Part shown: positions 8,662 to 17,843 of the stretch, piece after piece
Position numbering within the stretch: position 1 is the stretch's first letter
How the letters are laid out: every line of letters starts with the position of its first letter
Origin: Myxococcota bacterium
Lineage (GTDB): Bacteria; Myxococcota_A; Polyangia; JAAYKL01
Reading direction: 5' to 3'
Assembly (NCBI GenBank): GCA_028278265.1
Contig: JANQET010000370.1
Location: 1 to 36,951 of the forward strand
Length of the DNA: 36,951 bases
The notes under the pieces: model-generated
The model's database searches: none
What the model was told of the DNA's origin: nothing
Seen by the model: the letters and a program-made list of their open reading frames with translations, nothing else
Translations under genes and position numbers: made by a program

Positions 8662-10050
8662 CTATTCGTCGGATTCGGGAGGAACTCTACCGGTGATCGC
8701 CGTGAGCAGGTGGGGCTTGGTGCACTCCCAATTGCGACAGGTTCCCACGTAGACCTCTCCTGAAGGCCCGACATACGGTCCGGCGGAGAGCCTGCCGGGA
8801 AGTTGCAGCTGCCAGACGATGCCATGTCGCTCGTCCCGGAGGGTCAGATCGGTTTGTTTTTCACCGGCTGAGCTGGCGACCACCATGCCCCCGTCGGGAT
8901 AAGGCACGAAGCTGACGTGGCCCTGGAGATGGCGAATGTGGATGCGCAACCGGCCCTGGGTGTCGCCCATGAGCAGTGTGTTGAAAGGGCCCCGATTGTC
9001 GCCCGATCGGGAGCAGGGACTGGAAACGCCGATGCACAAGCCCAGCGCCAGCGGACGGATATTGTCGCCAAGGCTCAACCGGGCGGCAGTGACCCGTCCG
9101 GAGACCGGCAGGCTGCTCCCGTAGAGCGATCGACCACTGTCGGATCGCCCCTCGATGCGCACCGGCTGGTCGGCCATGAAGTGCACGAAGGCGAAGCCCA
9201 ACCGTCCCCGGGTGACAAAGGGCAGCTCAAATGAGCTCAGCTGCCAAATGATCTTTCCCGTGGTGTCGAGCAGCGCGGTTTTACCCCGCTTCCACACCAG
9301 CGGCTCACAGTCCGGCCCGGCGCCGACCAGTGCGGCCCCCCGCTCGAGCGTCGTTTCCCGCATGACGAAACCGCGCTTGGAGACCCGGACAGCCACCCCG
9401 CCGAGCCCGCGAATGCCGTGAAACAGCATATCATCACTGCACAGAAACGGTCCTTTGAGGGAGCGCAACCCCGCCGGCGACGCCCGCCAGCGGTCACTTC
9501 CGTCCTCTGCCAACAGCGAGACTGTCGAGGCATCCAGCAAAAAGATATTGCCCAGTTCGTCGGCGGTGACCTCCCCGTGCCATTCCCGCTGCCACCCGTG
9601 TCGTCCCCATCGCCTCAGCTGCTGAATGCGGCTGAATGCCGGCGACCAGATCACCTCCGCTTCTCCCAGGGCGAAGACGCTGTGTTCCGTCCCGGCAACC
9701 GAGCGAAATCGATGGATACCCTGGCTGGTTACGTTGTGCACGTCTTTATCCGTGGAAACGACGAGCCCGGCCAGAGGAGTCCAGCGCATCGATCGTATGG
9801 GCTGCCCCAGGTCCAAGGACCAGCGAACCGCACCCGGCGAACCGAACCTGCGGGGGATCGAGCCCTTGATTTCCGGAGCGGTTCGATTGGGCTCCGCCGG
9901 CGCGGGCTCCACGATCAACTCGGTGATTTGACGGGGCCGGAGCTCTTCTGGGATCGGCGTCTGGCGAGGGGGCAACCGGGGCTGCTCGTGGCTCTGGGTA
10001 CAGGCGACGACCATCCCCAACAGGGCAATACCGAATCTACAACTTGGCAT
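8662..10050 (-). CDS. Predicted lipoprotein with PQQ-like beta-propeller repeats
   Basis: 462 residues. The N-terminus MPSCRFGIALLGMVVAC carries a lipobox (VVAC) and is followed by a Pro-rich linker (QPRLPPRQTPIPEELRP). The body contains repeated segments of the type W-x-L/D-L ... S-x-D-x-x-V-H-x-V-T-x-x-G-I ... G-x-I-x-W-Q-L, as in PQQ-like/YVTN propellers. The end has YVGPSGEVYVGT. Several cysteines (CSDD, CEPL, CIGVSSPC, CRNWEC) may form disulfides. The start overlaps the end of the upstream membrane protein gene by 14 nt, so both are in one operon. Likely an outer-surface or periplasmic binding scaffold; no substrate can be named. Confidence 0.72.
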   Translation of the reverse strand: MPSCRFGIALLGMVVACTQSHEQPRLPPRQTPIPEELRPRQITELIVEPAPAEPNRTAPEIKGSIPRRFGSPGAVRWSLDLGQPIRSMRWTPLAGLVVSTDKDVHNVTSQGIHRFRSVAGTEHSVFALGEAEVIWSPAFSRIQQLRRWGRHGWQREWHGEVTADELGNIFLLDASTVSLLAEDGSDRWRASPAGLRSLKGPFLCSDDMLFHGIRGLGGVAVRVSKRGFVMRETTLERGAALVGAGPDCEPLVWKRGKTALLDTTGKIIWQLSSFELPFVTRGRLGFAFVHFMADQPVRIEGRSDSGRSLYGSSLPVSGRVTAARLSLGDNIRPLALGLCIGVSSPCSRSGDNRGPFNTLLMGDTQGRLRIHIRHLQGHVSFVPYPDGGMVVASSAGEKQTDLTLRDERHGIVWQLQLPGRLSAGPYVGPSGEVYVGTCRNWECTKPHLLTAITGRVPPESDE

Positions 10051-10498
10051 TCTCGACGCACACTGCCCTCAAGCGCGCGCTCTTTCGCCTGCCCGAGGTC
10101 GAGGAGGTACAGGTGTACCCGGGCTCACACCCCTTTTCGGTGGAACAGGTGACGTAACACCTCTTCTTTTCCCCTTTGTAATCATAACAAATCGATCCCC
10201 GTTCACACTCGTTCGTCGACTCGCACAACTCCCCCGGCATCTTGTCCCCCCGACTGCTCACCTCCTGGCCCAATCCTTTGACGAGAATTACCGACACGAT
10301 GATCAGCACGACGATTCCGCCGCCGACGACCTTGAGCACACCAAAACCCGAATCCTTCTCCTGAGGGCGCTCGCGAATGCCACCGCCGGAGGATTCCGGT
10401 GCGCTTATTTTGGGTTTGGCGGCCGGTTTTCGCCGGTCCGAGGGATCCGCTCGCTTGGCGATGCGTTTGCCGCTTTGGTTTTTCCGTTTCGGGGCCAT
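10037..10498 (-). CDS. Single-pass membrane protein with exported Cys-rich module
   Basis: 153 residues, with GAGGAG about 7 nt before the ATG. Residues 1-50 are highly basic and disordered (MAPKRKNQSGKRIAKRADPS). One transmembrane helix covers about 55-76 (VLKVVGGGIVVLIIVSVILV), giving an N-in topology with the C-terminus outside. The external part has eight Cys spaced C-x5-C-x5-C-x9-C-x3-C-x5-C-x5-C-x15-C. The same C-x3-C-x5-C core recurs in the protein at 29935-30504. I do not recognise a named family. It lies in an operon with two lipoproteins behind the FHA/AAA+ regulator. Confidence 0.75.
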   Translation of the reverse strand: MAPKRKNQSGKRIAKRADPSDRRKPAAKPKISAPESSGGGIRERPQEKDSGFGVLKVVGGGIVVLIIVSVILVKGLGQEVSSRGDKMPGELCESTNECERGSICYDYKGEKKRCYVTCSTEKGCEPGYTCTSSTSGRRKSARLRAVCVENAKL

Positions 10499-10542
10499 GG
10501 GTGCTCCTCAAAAGGTTGATGGCCAATCCCCTTAAGGGAAGT

Positions 10543-11292
10543 TCAATCACAGAGCTCCTGGATCAGGCAGTACTTGTTGCCCTGGTGGAGATCGCAACAC
10601 CCGTTGGCAAACACCGGTTCGATGAGACAATCATCGTCGGAAATCTCGGTGTCCGTATCGGGATCGAGATCACAGGCATAAGAACAAAATGTATTGTTGA
10701 CATGGGTCAGACAAGCGGTCTCCGAAATGAGGGTTTCCCCGTCACAACGCGGGGCGCAGCGGCGATTGGAGCCGGTCCATTCGGTCGTCGTATCACATGG
10801 TTCGGCCAGGCCGGCGGTGCGCGGGATGCACTCGAAGCTCATCGTCATCGGCACCCAGTATCGCGCCGGAGAGCAGGGGTTGGAGCGAGCGGCGCAACAC
10901 CAGCCCTGAATCGGCGGATCGATGGTGTTGAATTCCCCGGTGGAAAGGCATTTCTTGGTGCACCACGCCTCGTCCTTGTTGCCGATGCAGTTGAGCCCGT
11001 CGATACAGTCGGGCAGGCCTTCGTTGGGATGCCAGGGGCCGAACACCTCTTTCCAACAAGCCTCACCGAGGGTGCCCAACGGCACTTCGGTTTCCGAGTC
11101 CTCCTCGTCGGTATCGCCGGCATCCTGACCGCTGTCCTGTCCCGCATCCGGCTCGCCGGTGTCGATCGGTTCCGCATCCTGGCCCGCGTCGAGCGGCGCG
11201 GACGTATCACTGGCACCGCAGCTCATCACCACCCACCAGGGCGTCCAGCAGACGAGCCCTACCAGGCGATTGCGTTTTGTTTTCACACCCAT
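10543..11292 (-). CDS. Cys-rich predicted lipoprotein with acidic Asp-rich linker
   Basis: 249 residues from the ATG at 11292, chosen over the upstream frame start at 11418 because AGGAG precedes it and a signal sequence follows (RLVGLVCWTPWWVVMSC; lipobox VMSC). After the anchor comes an acidic, repetitive linker (DAGQDAEPIDTGEPDAGQDS...) like a short version of the Asp-repeat stalks elsewhere in the window. The globular part has about 20 Cys in patterns such as CIDGLNC, WCTKKC, WCCAARSNPC and RCAPRC, surely disulfide-bonded. No enzyme motif is visible; an exposed binding or structural protein is likely. It lies 44 nt upstream of the TM Cys-rich gene, same strand. Confidence 0.75.
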   Translation of the reverse strand: MGVKTKRNRLVGLVCWTPWWVVMSCGASDTSAPLDAGQDAEPIDTGEPDAGQDSGQDAGDTDEEDSETEVPLGTLGEACWKEVFGPWHPNEGLPDCIDGLNCIGNKDEAWCTKKCLSTGEFNTIDPPIQGWCCAARSNPCSPARYWVPMTMSFECIPRTAGLAEPCDTTTEWTGSNRRCAPRCDGETLISETACLTHVNNTFCSYACDLDPDTDTEISDDDCLIEPVFANGCCDLHQGNKYCLIQELCD

Positions 11293-11435
11293 CTCGTTCT
11301 CCTGCCTCGCCGGTTCCGGCTGCTTCGGGCTCGCCACACCGCGATCCCACAGGGCTGACCCATTTGAACCACTTGGTTTTAAAACACTTTGCGCCGCGGA
11401 ATCCAGTAGTTTTGCCAAAAGGCCACCAGCCGGTC

Positions 11436-13001
11436 CTAACGGGAGAGGTTCAGCTGTTTCATGCGCTGTTTCAGACCGTGTTGGGAGACCTCCAGCGACT
11501 GCGCCATCTGCTCGATGTCACCGTCACAGCGCTCCTGACAATTGAGAATCTCGTCGGCACCGATATCGGCTGCTTTGCGAATCCGGTCACACCGCTCCAT
11601 GCGGGTAAACAACCAAGTGCGTGAAGCGCCCAGGGCCACGGCGGCGGCGCTGATATTGAACCCGTGCTTGCGCAACGCCGAAATGATCTCCTCATCGGTG
11701 ATCGATTCGGACGCGCGACGCTTCTTTCTTTCGACCCGCACCTCTTGGGCGTCCTGCTCCGGTGTTTTTGGCTCGTCCAACAGCCGTTCCAGGGTCTTGT
11801 CCGAGCGGAACTTGGTCTCCCCGCGATTGGTGATCACCAGCTGACGAACCACATTGCGCAGTTGCCGTACGTTTCCCGGCCAGTCGTAGGCCGCGAGACG
11901 GGCGATGAACTTCGCCGGAATCCAGAATTTTCTGCCGGCCGCAGGGGGCTCGAGCCGGGACAATTCTCCGGTGCGGGCGAGCTCCTGCTCGATGAAATGA
12001 TAAAAGAGGCGCCCGATATCATCCCGTCGATGCCGCAGGGGAGGGACGTGAAGCTCGTAGCCGGAGAGACGCTGCAGCAGGGGCAACTTGAAGGTGCCCG
12101 CCTCGACAGCGGATCTCAAATTGACATCGGTGGCGGTGATGATGCGTACATCGACCTCCCGAAACTGCTCACTGCCCAAAACCTGGATCTGTCCCTGTTC
12201 AATCGCTCTGAGCAACATCGGCTGGATCTCCGGGGCGATATCACCGATTTCGTCGAGAAACAGGGTGCCGTTGTGCGCGCGAAGAAAATATCCCTGATAA
12301 AACCGCTGCGCCCCGTCGTGAGCGCCCTTCTCGGCCCCGAACAGCTCCCGTGTGGCCAATTTTTCCGGAATAGCTGCCATGTTGACTGGGTAGTAGGCCC
12401 GATCGGAGCGGTTACTGTTGTTGTGGATCGCCTGGGCGACCAGCTCCTTGCCCACACCGGTTTCACCCTGAATCAACACCGGCACATCCAGATCGGCCAC
12501 GCGGAGAATGTTGGCCCGCAAGCGATTCATTTCCGGGTTTTCACCGATCATCTCCAGGTCCGGTGTGTCGGCAATCCGGTGATCGACGAGGTGCAACAAC
12601 AGCACGACCGCATCGCCGATGACCAGCACCACGCCCCGGCGGATCATCGCGTCATCGAGCTCCTGTGATTCATGCACCGATTTTTCGTTCAGCTTGAGTT
12701 GGGCCGACCGTTCGCAGGAGAGGCGAACCCCACCGATGATCGGCGTTTCGATCACTATCGGTTTTCGACTCACGTAGGGGGTATCGAGCGGAGCGGCCTC
12801 ATCACTGCGAGGTTTGTGAAAATCGGGTGCGAACCTGCTGAGCTCGCTGCGGCCGCGGGATCCCATCTCGGTGAGCATCGCCACATCGCCGATTCTCCTG
12901 ACGTCCGGGTGGAGTAAAACGGTCAAGCCGATTGTCCGTGGAACTGCGCCCTGGGTAATCGTTTCGTTGGCCGCGATCGTTTCGGTGTCCATATTTCCCA
13001 T
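11436..13001 (-). CDS. FHA-type AAA+ transcriptional regulator with altered GAFTGA loop
   Basis: 521 residues in three parts. (1) About residues 20-140: a degenerate FHA-like domain (GLTVLLHPDVRRIGD, PYVSRKPI, GGVRL). (2) About 150-385: a sigma-54-activator AAA+ domain with Walker A GETGVGKE (179-186), Walker B TLFLDE (246-251), LPLLQRLSGYELHVPPLRHR and YDWPGNVRQL. (3) A C-terminal region with two Fis-like helix-turn-helix segments (NISAAAVALGASRTWLF and IEQMAQSLEVSQHGLKQRM). The sigma-54 contact loop, normally GAFTGA, reads GAHDGA (226-231), so both key residues (Phe, Thr) are replaced. It probably binds DNA and ATP, but classical open-complex activation with sigma-54 is doubtful. Such FHA regulators are typical of Myxococcota. 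It lies upstream of three exported-protein genes it may control. Confidence 0.88.
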   Translation of the reverse strand: MGNMDTETIAANETITQGAVPRTIGLTVLLHPDVRRIGDVAMLTEMGSRGRSELSRFAPDFHKPRSDEAAPLDTPYVSRKPIVIETPIIGGVRLSCERSAQLKLNEKSVHESQELDDAMIRRGVVLVIGDAVVLLLHLVDHRIADTPDLEMIGENPEMNRLRANILRVADLDVPVLIQGETGVGKELVAQAIHNNSNRSDRAYYPVNMAAIPEKLATRELFGAEKGAHDGAQRFYQGYFLRAHNGTLFLDEIGDIAPEIQPMLLRAIEQGQIQVLGSEQFREVDVRIITATDVNLRSAVEAGTFKLPLLQRLSGYELHVPPLRHRRDDIGRLFYHFIEQELARTGELSRLEPPAAGRKFWIPAKFIARLAAYDWPGNVRQLRNVVRQLVITNRGETKFRSDKTLERLLDEPKTPEQDAQEVRVERKKRRASESITDEEIISALRKHGFNISAAAVALGASRTWLFTRMERCDRIRKAADIGADEILNCQERCDGDIEQMAQSLEVSQHGLKQRMKQLNLSR

Positions 13002-13065
13002 CTTAACCCATTTATTATCGGTTCACGTCAAATTGTCGAGGTTCCCTTGAGCCGATCGAACAGTT

Positions 13066-14772
13066 TTAATCGCCCAAGGGTGGGATTACCAGACGGAGCT
13101 CCGGGTAATTGCCGCCCCGCCACTCGTCGCGGGTGAGGTTGGCCACGACAGCGACCGCGTGGGCAACCCGGTCGATATGTTCTCCCATGTGTGGTCCGAA
13201 GGCGGAAATCGTCCCTGAAGGCAGCTTGAGATCCAACTTGAGGTGGTGCTGACCGACAATTCGTTTGTCGAGGACGTAGAGCTCGGGAATGGCAAACACA
13301 GGCTCGGCAAATCCCTCCCCGAACGGTCCCAGCTGGTCGAGCTCGTCCAACAACCGGGTACAGAGATCAGCCGGACGAAGTTGGGCGTCACATCCAATCT
13401 CGTCGCTCGGCAAAGGCGCCTGGTGGTCGCTGGCATAGGCGTTGATCGCCGCGCGGAACGCGGGCAGGTTTTCGCTCTTGATCGTAAACCCGGCCGCATC
13501 GTGATGACCGCCGAAGCGCTCCAACAAAGAGGCCCCATGATGCAGACACTGGTACAGATCGAGCTGCCCCTGGCCGCGGGCCGAGGCGACCCCGAGTTGC
13601 TCGGAGAAACTGATCACCATCGTCGTTTTGCCGGTCTGTTCGACGAGCCGCGCGGCGACGATGCCCAACACCCCCTGGTGCCACCCGTCACCGGCAACGA
13701 TGATAACCGGATGGTCGGCGAGCCGCTGGTCGGCGATCTGATGCCGGGCCTCGGTCAGCACCTCCCCTTCGACAACCCGTCGCAGTTTGGACAGCCGATC
13801 CAGCGTGGCCGCGTGCCGCTCGGCCCCCTGCCGGGAGGTCTCCCACAGCAATTCAAATGCCTCTTTGGCGTGACTCATCCGACCGGCTGCGTTTATTCGA
13901 GGAGCGAGTTGAAAGGCGATATGATCTGATCTCAACCGAGCCGACCGAATCCGCGCGGTGCGGATCAGCGCCTCCAAACCGGGGCGAGGCACAGTGGACA
14001 TCCGCTCGAGACCGTGCTTGACGAGAATGCGGTTGTTGTTCCGCAACGGCATCACGTCGGCCACCGTCCCCAGCGCGACCAGGTCCAGGCTGGTCCGGGG
14101 ATCCAGTTCGTCCCGCTTGATCACCGCTTTTTGACAGAGCTTGGTCCGCAGGGCGGCGACGAAATAAAACGCCAGACCGACGGCCGCCAGATGCTTGTCG
14201 GCAAATTCGCAATCCGCGCGCTGTGGATTGACGAATGCAAAGGCCGGCGGATGGACCTGTTCGACCCGGTGGTGATCGATGATCACCAGATCGACGCCGT
14301 TCTTGGCCGCGTGCTCGGCGGCCTCAAAATCACTCGTCCCGCAATCCAGGGCGATGACCAGCCGGCAACCCGCAGCGGCAAACTCGTCGATCGCCGCGGT
14401 GGACAGCCCGTACCCGGAAAACCGATCGGCAATACGGATGTGGATCGCCGCCCGCAGGTCCCGCAGAAAGGTGGCGGTCAGCGCCGCACTGGTCACCCCG
14501 TCGACATCATAGTCACCAAAGACCCCGATGCGCTGCTGCTCGACGATGGCGCGAAAAGTGCGTTCAGTGGCCTTTTCCAAATCGGCCATTCCCGTTGGGG
14601 AAAGCAACCGACCGAGACGGGTGTGCACCGCGTCTCTGGCTGCCGCCGGATCGGTGATGCCGCGGTTGATCAGGCAGGTCGCCGCTATTGCGCTCATCCC
14701 GATCGCTTCGGCGATCCGGTTGACGAGTTGAGGATCGGGTTGGGACAGCCTGAGTTGACGCTCGGGCGACAC
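13066..14772 (-). CDS. recJ: Single-stranded-DNA-specific exonuclease RecJ
   Basis: 568 residues. A 5'-3' ssDNA exonuclease of the DHH superfamily used in recombination and mismatch repair. Motifs are GDYDVDG (86-92), ALDCGTS, the name-giving DHH (166-168, in IIDHHRV), AAVGLAFYF, and later the DHHA1 part with GDGWHQGVLGIVAARL and GGHHDAAGF. The GTG start at 14772 shares one base with the secF stop (TAGTG), so translation is coupled. The yajC-secD-secF-recJ order is familiar from deltaproteobacteria. Confidence 0.96.
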   Translation of the reverse strand: MSPERQLRLSQPDPQLVNRIAEAIGMSAIAATCLINRGITDPAAARDAVHTRLGRLLSPTGMADLEKATERTFRAIVEQQRIGVFGDYDVDGVTSAALTATFLRDLRAAIHIRIADRFSGYGLSTAAIDEFAAAGCRLVIALDCGTSDFEAAEHAAKNGVDLVIIDHHRVEQVHPPAFAFVNPQRADCEFADKHLAAVGLAFYFVAALRTKLCQKAVIKRDELDPRTSLDLVALGTVADVMPLRNNNRILVKHGLERMSTVPRPGLEALIRTARIRSARLRSDHIAFQLAPRINAAGRMSHAKEAFELLWETSRQGAERHAATLDRLSKLRRVVEGEVLTEARHQIADQRLADHPVIIVAGDGWHQGVLGIVAARLVEQTGKTTMVISFSEQLGVASARGQGQLDLYQCLHHGASLLERFGGHHDAAGFTIKSENLPAFRAAINAYASDHQAPLPSDEIGCDAQLRPADLCTRLLDELDQLGPFGEGFAEPVFAIPELYVLDKRIVGQHHLKLDLKLPSGTISAFGPHMGEHIDRVAHAVAVVANLTRDEWRGGNYPELRLVIPPLGD

Positions 14773-16028
14773 TACGCCCTTTTCTTACCCAAACGCGTGT
14801 CCAGCCAGACCACCACCGGGGAGGCGATGAAAATCGAGGAATAGGTACCCACCAGGACGCCGATGAAAAGAGCAAAGGCGAAATCCCGCAGGGAGGTCTT
14901 CCATCCCAGAATGAGGATGGAGAGGATCACGATCAGCGTGGTCAGCGAGGTGAGAATGGTTCGGCTGAGGGTCTGGTTGATGCTGATATTGACCACCTTG
15001 GAGAGTTTGCTCTCCTTGATTTTGGTCAAATTCTCGCGAATTCGATCAAACACGACGATGGTGTCGTTGAGCGAATATCCCACGATCGTCAGCAGGGCGG
15101 CAATCGTCGCCAGGGTGACCTCGAAACGGACCAGGGTGAAGATACCCAGCGTGATGGTGATATCGTGAATCAACGCCACCACCGCTCCCGGAGCGAACCG
15201 CAAGTCGAACCGCACCGCGATGTAGAGCATGATGAACAGCAGCGCATAAACCAGGGCCAGCGTTCCATCGATCTGCAGCTGCTCTCCCACCTTGGGGCCC
15301 ACCCACTCCGAGCGCATCTTCTCGGCACCGGCACCGTACGGTTCGGCGCGCAAGCCGGCCATGATGCTGTCGGTCAACCCTTTGAGATTGACCTTGTAGA
15401 CGTGCTGATCGCGGAAGGGCCAGGTGCAGGTGGCACTCTCGCAGTGCTTGCTCTCGACAGCCTCTTCGTCCTCAACGCCCTCTTCATCTCCGGCCGCGCC
15501 GTCGTTCTCTTCGCCGGCGCTCGCTTCGGGTGCGGCTTTACCGATCGGCTCGGTGCCGGTTCCGAGTTGGAGGCCGGCGGAGACCAGAGCGGACTCCAAC
15601 TGGGCGATGGACACGAGGTTGGCCATGCGAATCGTGAGCTTGTCCCCGCCGGGTGAGAACTCGAACACGGACACTTTGTTCTCACTGAACGATTTTTCGA
15701 AGGCGGCTCTGCTCGACGTGGCGAGGGCCTCGTCGATCGGCGAAATCGAGCGCAAGCGGATGAGGTACTCATCCGTCCGGGCGCCGTAGGTAACCACCTC
15801 GCTGTCCGGGTATCCCAAGCTCTTCAGCGAGCTGCGCACCTGTCCGGAGCTGACCGGATTCTTGAAGGCCACCTGAATCTCGGTGCCCCCCATGAAATCG
15901 ATACCGAACTTGGGACCATAGAAGATCGTCGCCAACGCGCTCATGAACACCAGAACGATGGACATGTAGATGAACTTACGGCGACGACCCATGAAATCGA
16001 ACGTTGTTGTCTGTTTAAAAAACTGCAT
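14772..16028 (-). CDS. secF: Protein translocase subunit SecF with acidic insertion
   Basis: 418 residues, about 100 longer than usual. SecF with SecD forms the proton-driven RND-type partner of SecYEG that pulls exported proteins across the inner membrane. Visible features are TM1 (about 20-37), FGIDFMGGTEI at the start of the periplasmic domain, and the C-terminal five-helix bundle with VGYSLNDTIVVFDRIREN. The extra length is mostly residues 165-205, a very acidic stretch (EENDGAAGDEEGVEDEEAVE) followed by C196 and C201, located in the periplasmic domain. The ATG is 6 nt after the secD stop. Confidence 0.95.
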   Translation of the reverse strand: MQFFKQTTTFDFMGRRRKFIYMSIVLVFMSALATIFYGPKFGIDFMGGTEIQVAFKNPVSSGQVRSSLKSLGYPDSEVVTYGARTDEYLIRLRSISPIDEALATSSRAAFEKSFSENKVSVFEFSPGGDKLTIRMANLVSIAQLESALVSAGLQLGTGTEPIGKAAPEASAGEENDGAAGDEEGVEDEEAVESKHCESATCTWPFRDQHVYKVNLKGLTDSIMAGLRAEPYGAGAEKMRSEWVGPKVGEQLQIDGTLALVYALLFIMLYIAVRFDLRFAPGAVVALIHDITITLGIFTLVRFEVTLATIAALLTIVGYSLNDTIVVFDRIRENLTKIKESKLSKVVNISINQTLSRTILTSLTTLIVILSILILGWKTSLRDFAFALFIGVLVGTYSSIFIASPVVVWLDTRLGKKRA

Positions 16029-16034
16029 GATCTC

Positions 16035-17843
16035 TTATATACTCAGGTGCTCGGCCCGGCGGCGGGTCATCCATTCAAAGAACAATCGGCTGATGAAAAT
16101 CGCCGAAAACATGCTCGTTACGATGCCCACGAGCAGCGTCACGGCAAACCCCTTAATTGGACCCGAGCCGTATTGGAACATTACGACTCCGGCGATGAAG
16201 GTGGTGATTTGAGCGTCGAAAATGGTCCAGAACGCCCGCTGGTAACCGGCTTCCACAGCGGCACGGGGTGCCTTTCCGGAGCGCAGCTCCTCCCGAATGC
16301 GCTCATAGATAATCACATTGGCATCGACCGCCATACCGATGGTCAAGATAATCCCAGCTATCCCGGGCAGGGTCAGCACCGCGCCCATCCCGCTCAAAAT
16401 GCCGAAGATGAACAGCGCGTTGATGATCAGGGCAAAGTCGGCCGCGATGCCGCCGCCCCTGTAGTAGATCAACATGAACAGAATGACGGTGCCGGCGGCG
16501 ATCATCAGCGCCAGCGAACCCATGTTCACGGAGTCGTTACCCAGGGCCGGACCGATGATGGTCTCTTGCAGCGGTTTCAGCGGTGCGGGCAGTGCGCCGG
16601 CGCGGAGCACAATCACCAGGTCTTGAGCCTTGTTGAACAAGTTCTGGTAGGAGTCGTAGGCGCCGAGGGTGATCCGGACTCTGCCGCCGGGGATTTTGTC
16701 TTCAATCACCGGGGTGGAGTTGACCACGTCGTCCAGCTGGATCGCCATCTGGCGTTTGATATTCTTACCGGTCAAGTCCTCAAAGATTCGGGCTCCCTCC
16801 TGATTGAGGTCGAGGGAAACATAGGGGCGTCCTGTTTCGTCGGTGAGCACCATGGCGTGATCCACGTAGTCACCGGTCAGCCCGGCGGTGCGGTGCAGGT
16901 AGTGGGTGCGCCAGGTCACGTCAGCGGTGGGATTTCCCGCGTCATCGAGCTTTTGAATCTTTTCGAATCCAATCGCACGATCATTGGGAACATCGACAGT
17001 TTTGAGAAATTTTTTGAGAATGAACTTCCCGTTGTGCCCGTCGGCTTTGTTCTTCGCCTCGAGGTAGAAACATTGGGCGGACTGGCCTTCGCCGTTGCTG
17101 ACGGTCTCCCGTTTCATCGAGATGGGCCCGTCCTTATCGAGCTTTTCGGTGATGCCGCTGAAAAACGTTTCGCTGCCAGTGGGATCGACCATCTTGAATT
17201 CAAGGCGCGCCGTCAGGCTGATGATGCGCTTGATGCGGGCCACCTCGACCTCGTCGATACCGGGCAATTCGACGATGATGTCCGTCTCTCGAGAAACCAC
17301 GCTGGTGTTGGCCAAGCCCAGCTCGTCGATGCGGTTACCGATCGTCTCGATCGCTTGCCGGACAGCGAGCTCCACTGTCCGATCGACATATTCATCGACC
17401 AACTTCAGATGGGATTGGGGTCCCTCGTCCATCTCGATGACCGCCGAGTTGCGGAACTCCTTGAGTCCGTCCTGAACGTCACTGGAGGCGCGCTCGTCGG
17501 CCGATGCGAATACCAGCGCGAACTTGTGCGGTTCATCGGCGCGGGTGAACTTGACGTCCTTCACTTCGTAATCATCGGCCAGGGATTTGACCATCGTTTC
17601 GGCGATGCGGTCCCGTTTGTCCTCGATGGCGGCGTCCACTTCGACCTCGTAGACGAGCCGCAGCCCCCCTTGCAGGTCCAGCCCGCGCCGAATCCCGGGA
17701 AACCACTCCCGTACGAACTCCGGCAGGGGATCGGCTTTTTTACCGCCACTCGGTTTGCTGACAAAGGTGCTGACCGACGCCGTGGTCGCCGTCGCGATCA
17801 ACAGCAGCGTCAGAATGACCTTCCATACCCATTTGCGTTCCAC
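16035..17843 (-). CDS. secD: Protein translocase subunit SecD
   Basis: 602 residues, a normal length. After TM1 (VWKVILTLLLIATATTASVS) comes the P1 domain with GIRRGLDLQGGLRLVYEV, the periplasmic region with FEDLTGKNIKRQMAIQLDD and IPGGRVRITLG, and the membrane part with GMAVDANVIIYERIREELR, which carries the conserved Asp of the proton path. It pairs with SecF in late protein export. The GTG start at 17843 overlaps the yajC stop as TAGTG, the same junction as secF/recJ. Confidence 0.96.
   Translation of the reverse strand: MERKWVWKVILTLLLIATATTASVSTFVSKPSGGKKADPLPEFVREWFPGIRRGLDLQGGLRLVYEVEVDAAIEDKRDRIAETMVKSLADDYEVKDVKFTRADEPHKFALVFASADERASSDVQDGLKEFRNSAVIEMDEGPQSHLKLVDEYVDRTVELAVRQAIETIGNRIDELGLANTSVVSRETDIIVELPGIDEVEVARIKRIISLTARLEFKMVDPTGSETFFSGITEKLDKDGPISMKRETVSNGEGQSAQCFYLEAKNKADGHNGKFILKKFLKTVDVPNDRAIGFEKIQKLDDAGNPTADVTWRTHYLHRTAGLTGDYVDHAMVLTDETGRPYVSLDLNQEGARIFEDLTGKNIKRQMAIQLDDVVNSTPVIEDKIPGGRVRITLGAYDSYQNLFNKAQDLVIVLRAGALPAPLKPLQETIIGPALGNDSVNMGSLALMIAAGTVILFMLIYYRGGGIAADFALIINALFIFGILSGMGAVLTLPGIAGIILTIGMAVDANVIIYERIREELRSGKAPRAAVEAGYQRAFWTIFDAQITTFIAGVVMFQYGSGPIKGFAVTLLVGIVTSMFSAIFISRLFFEWMTRRRAEHLSI

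Noticed and set aside
11376-11385. GTTTTAAAAC palindrome upstream of the Cys-rich lipoprotein gene
   Set aside because: A simple AT palindrome with no partner copies nearby; too likely by chance to call an operator.
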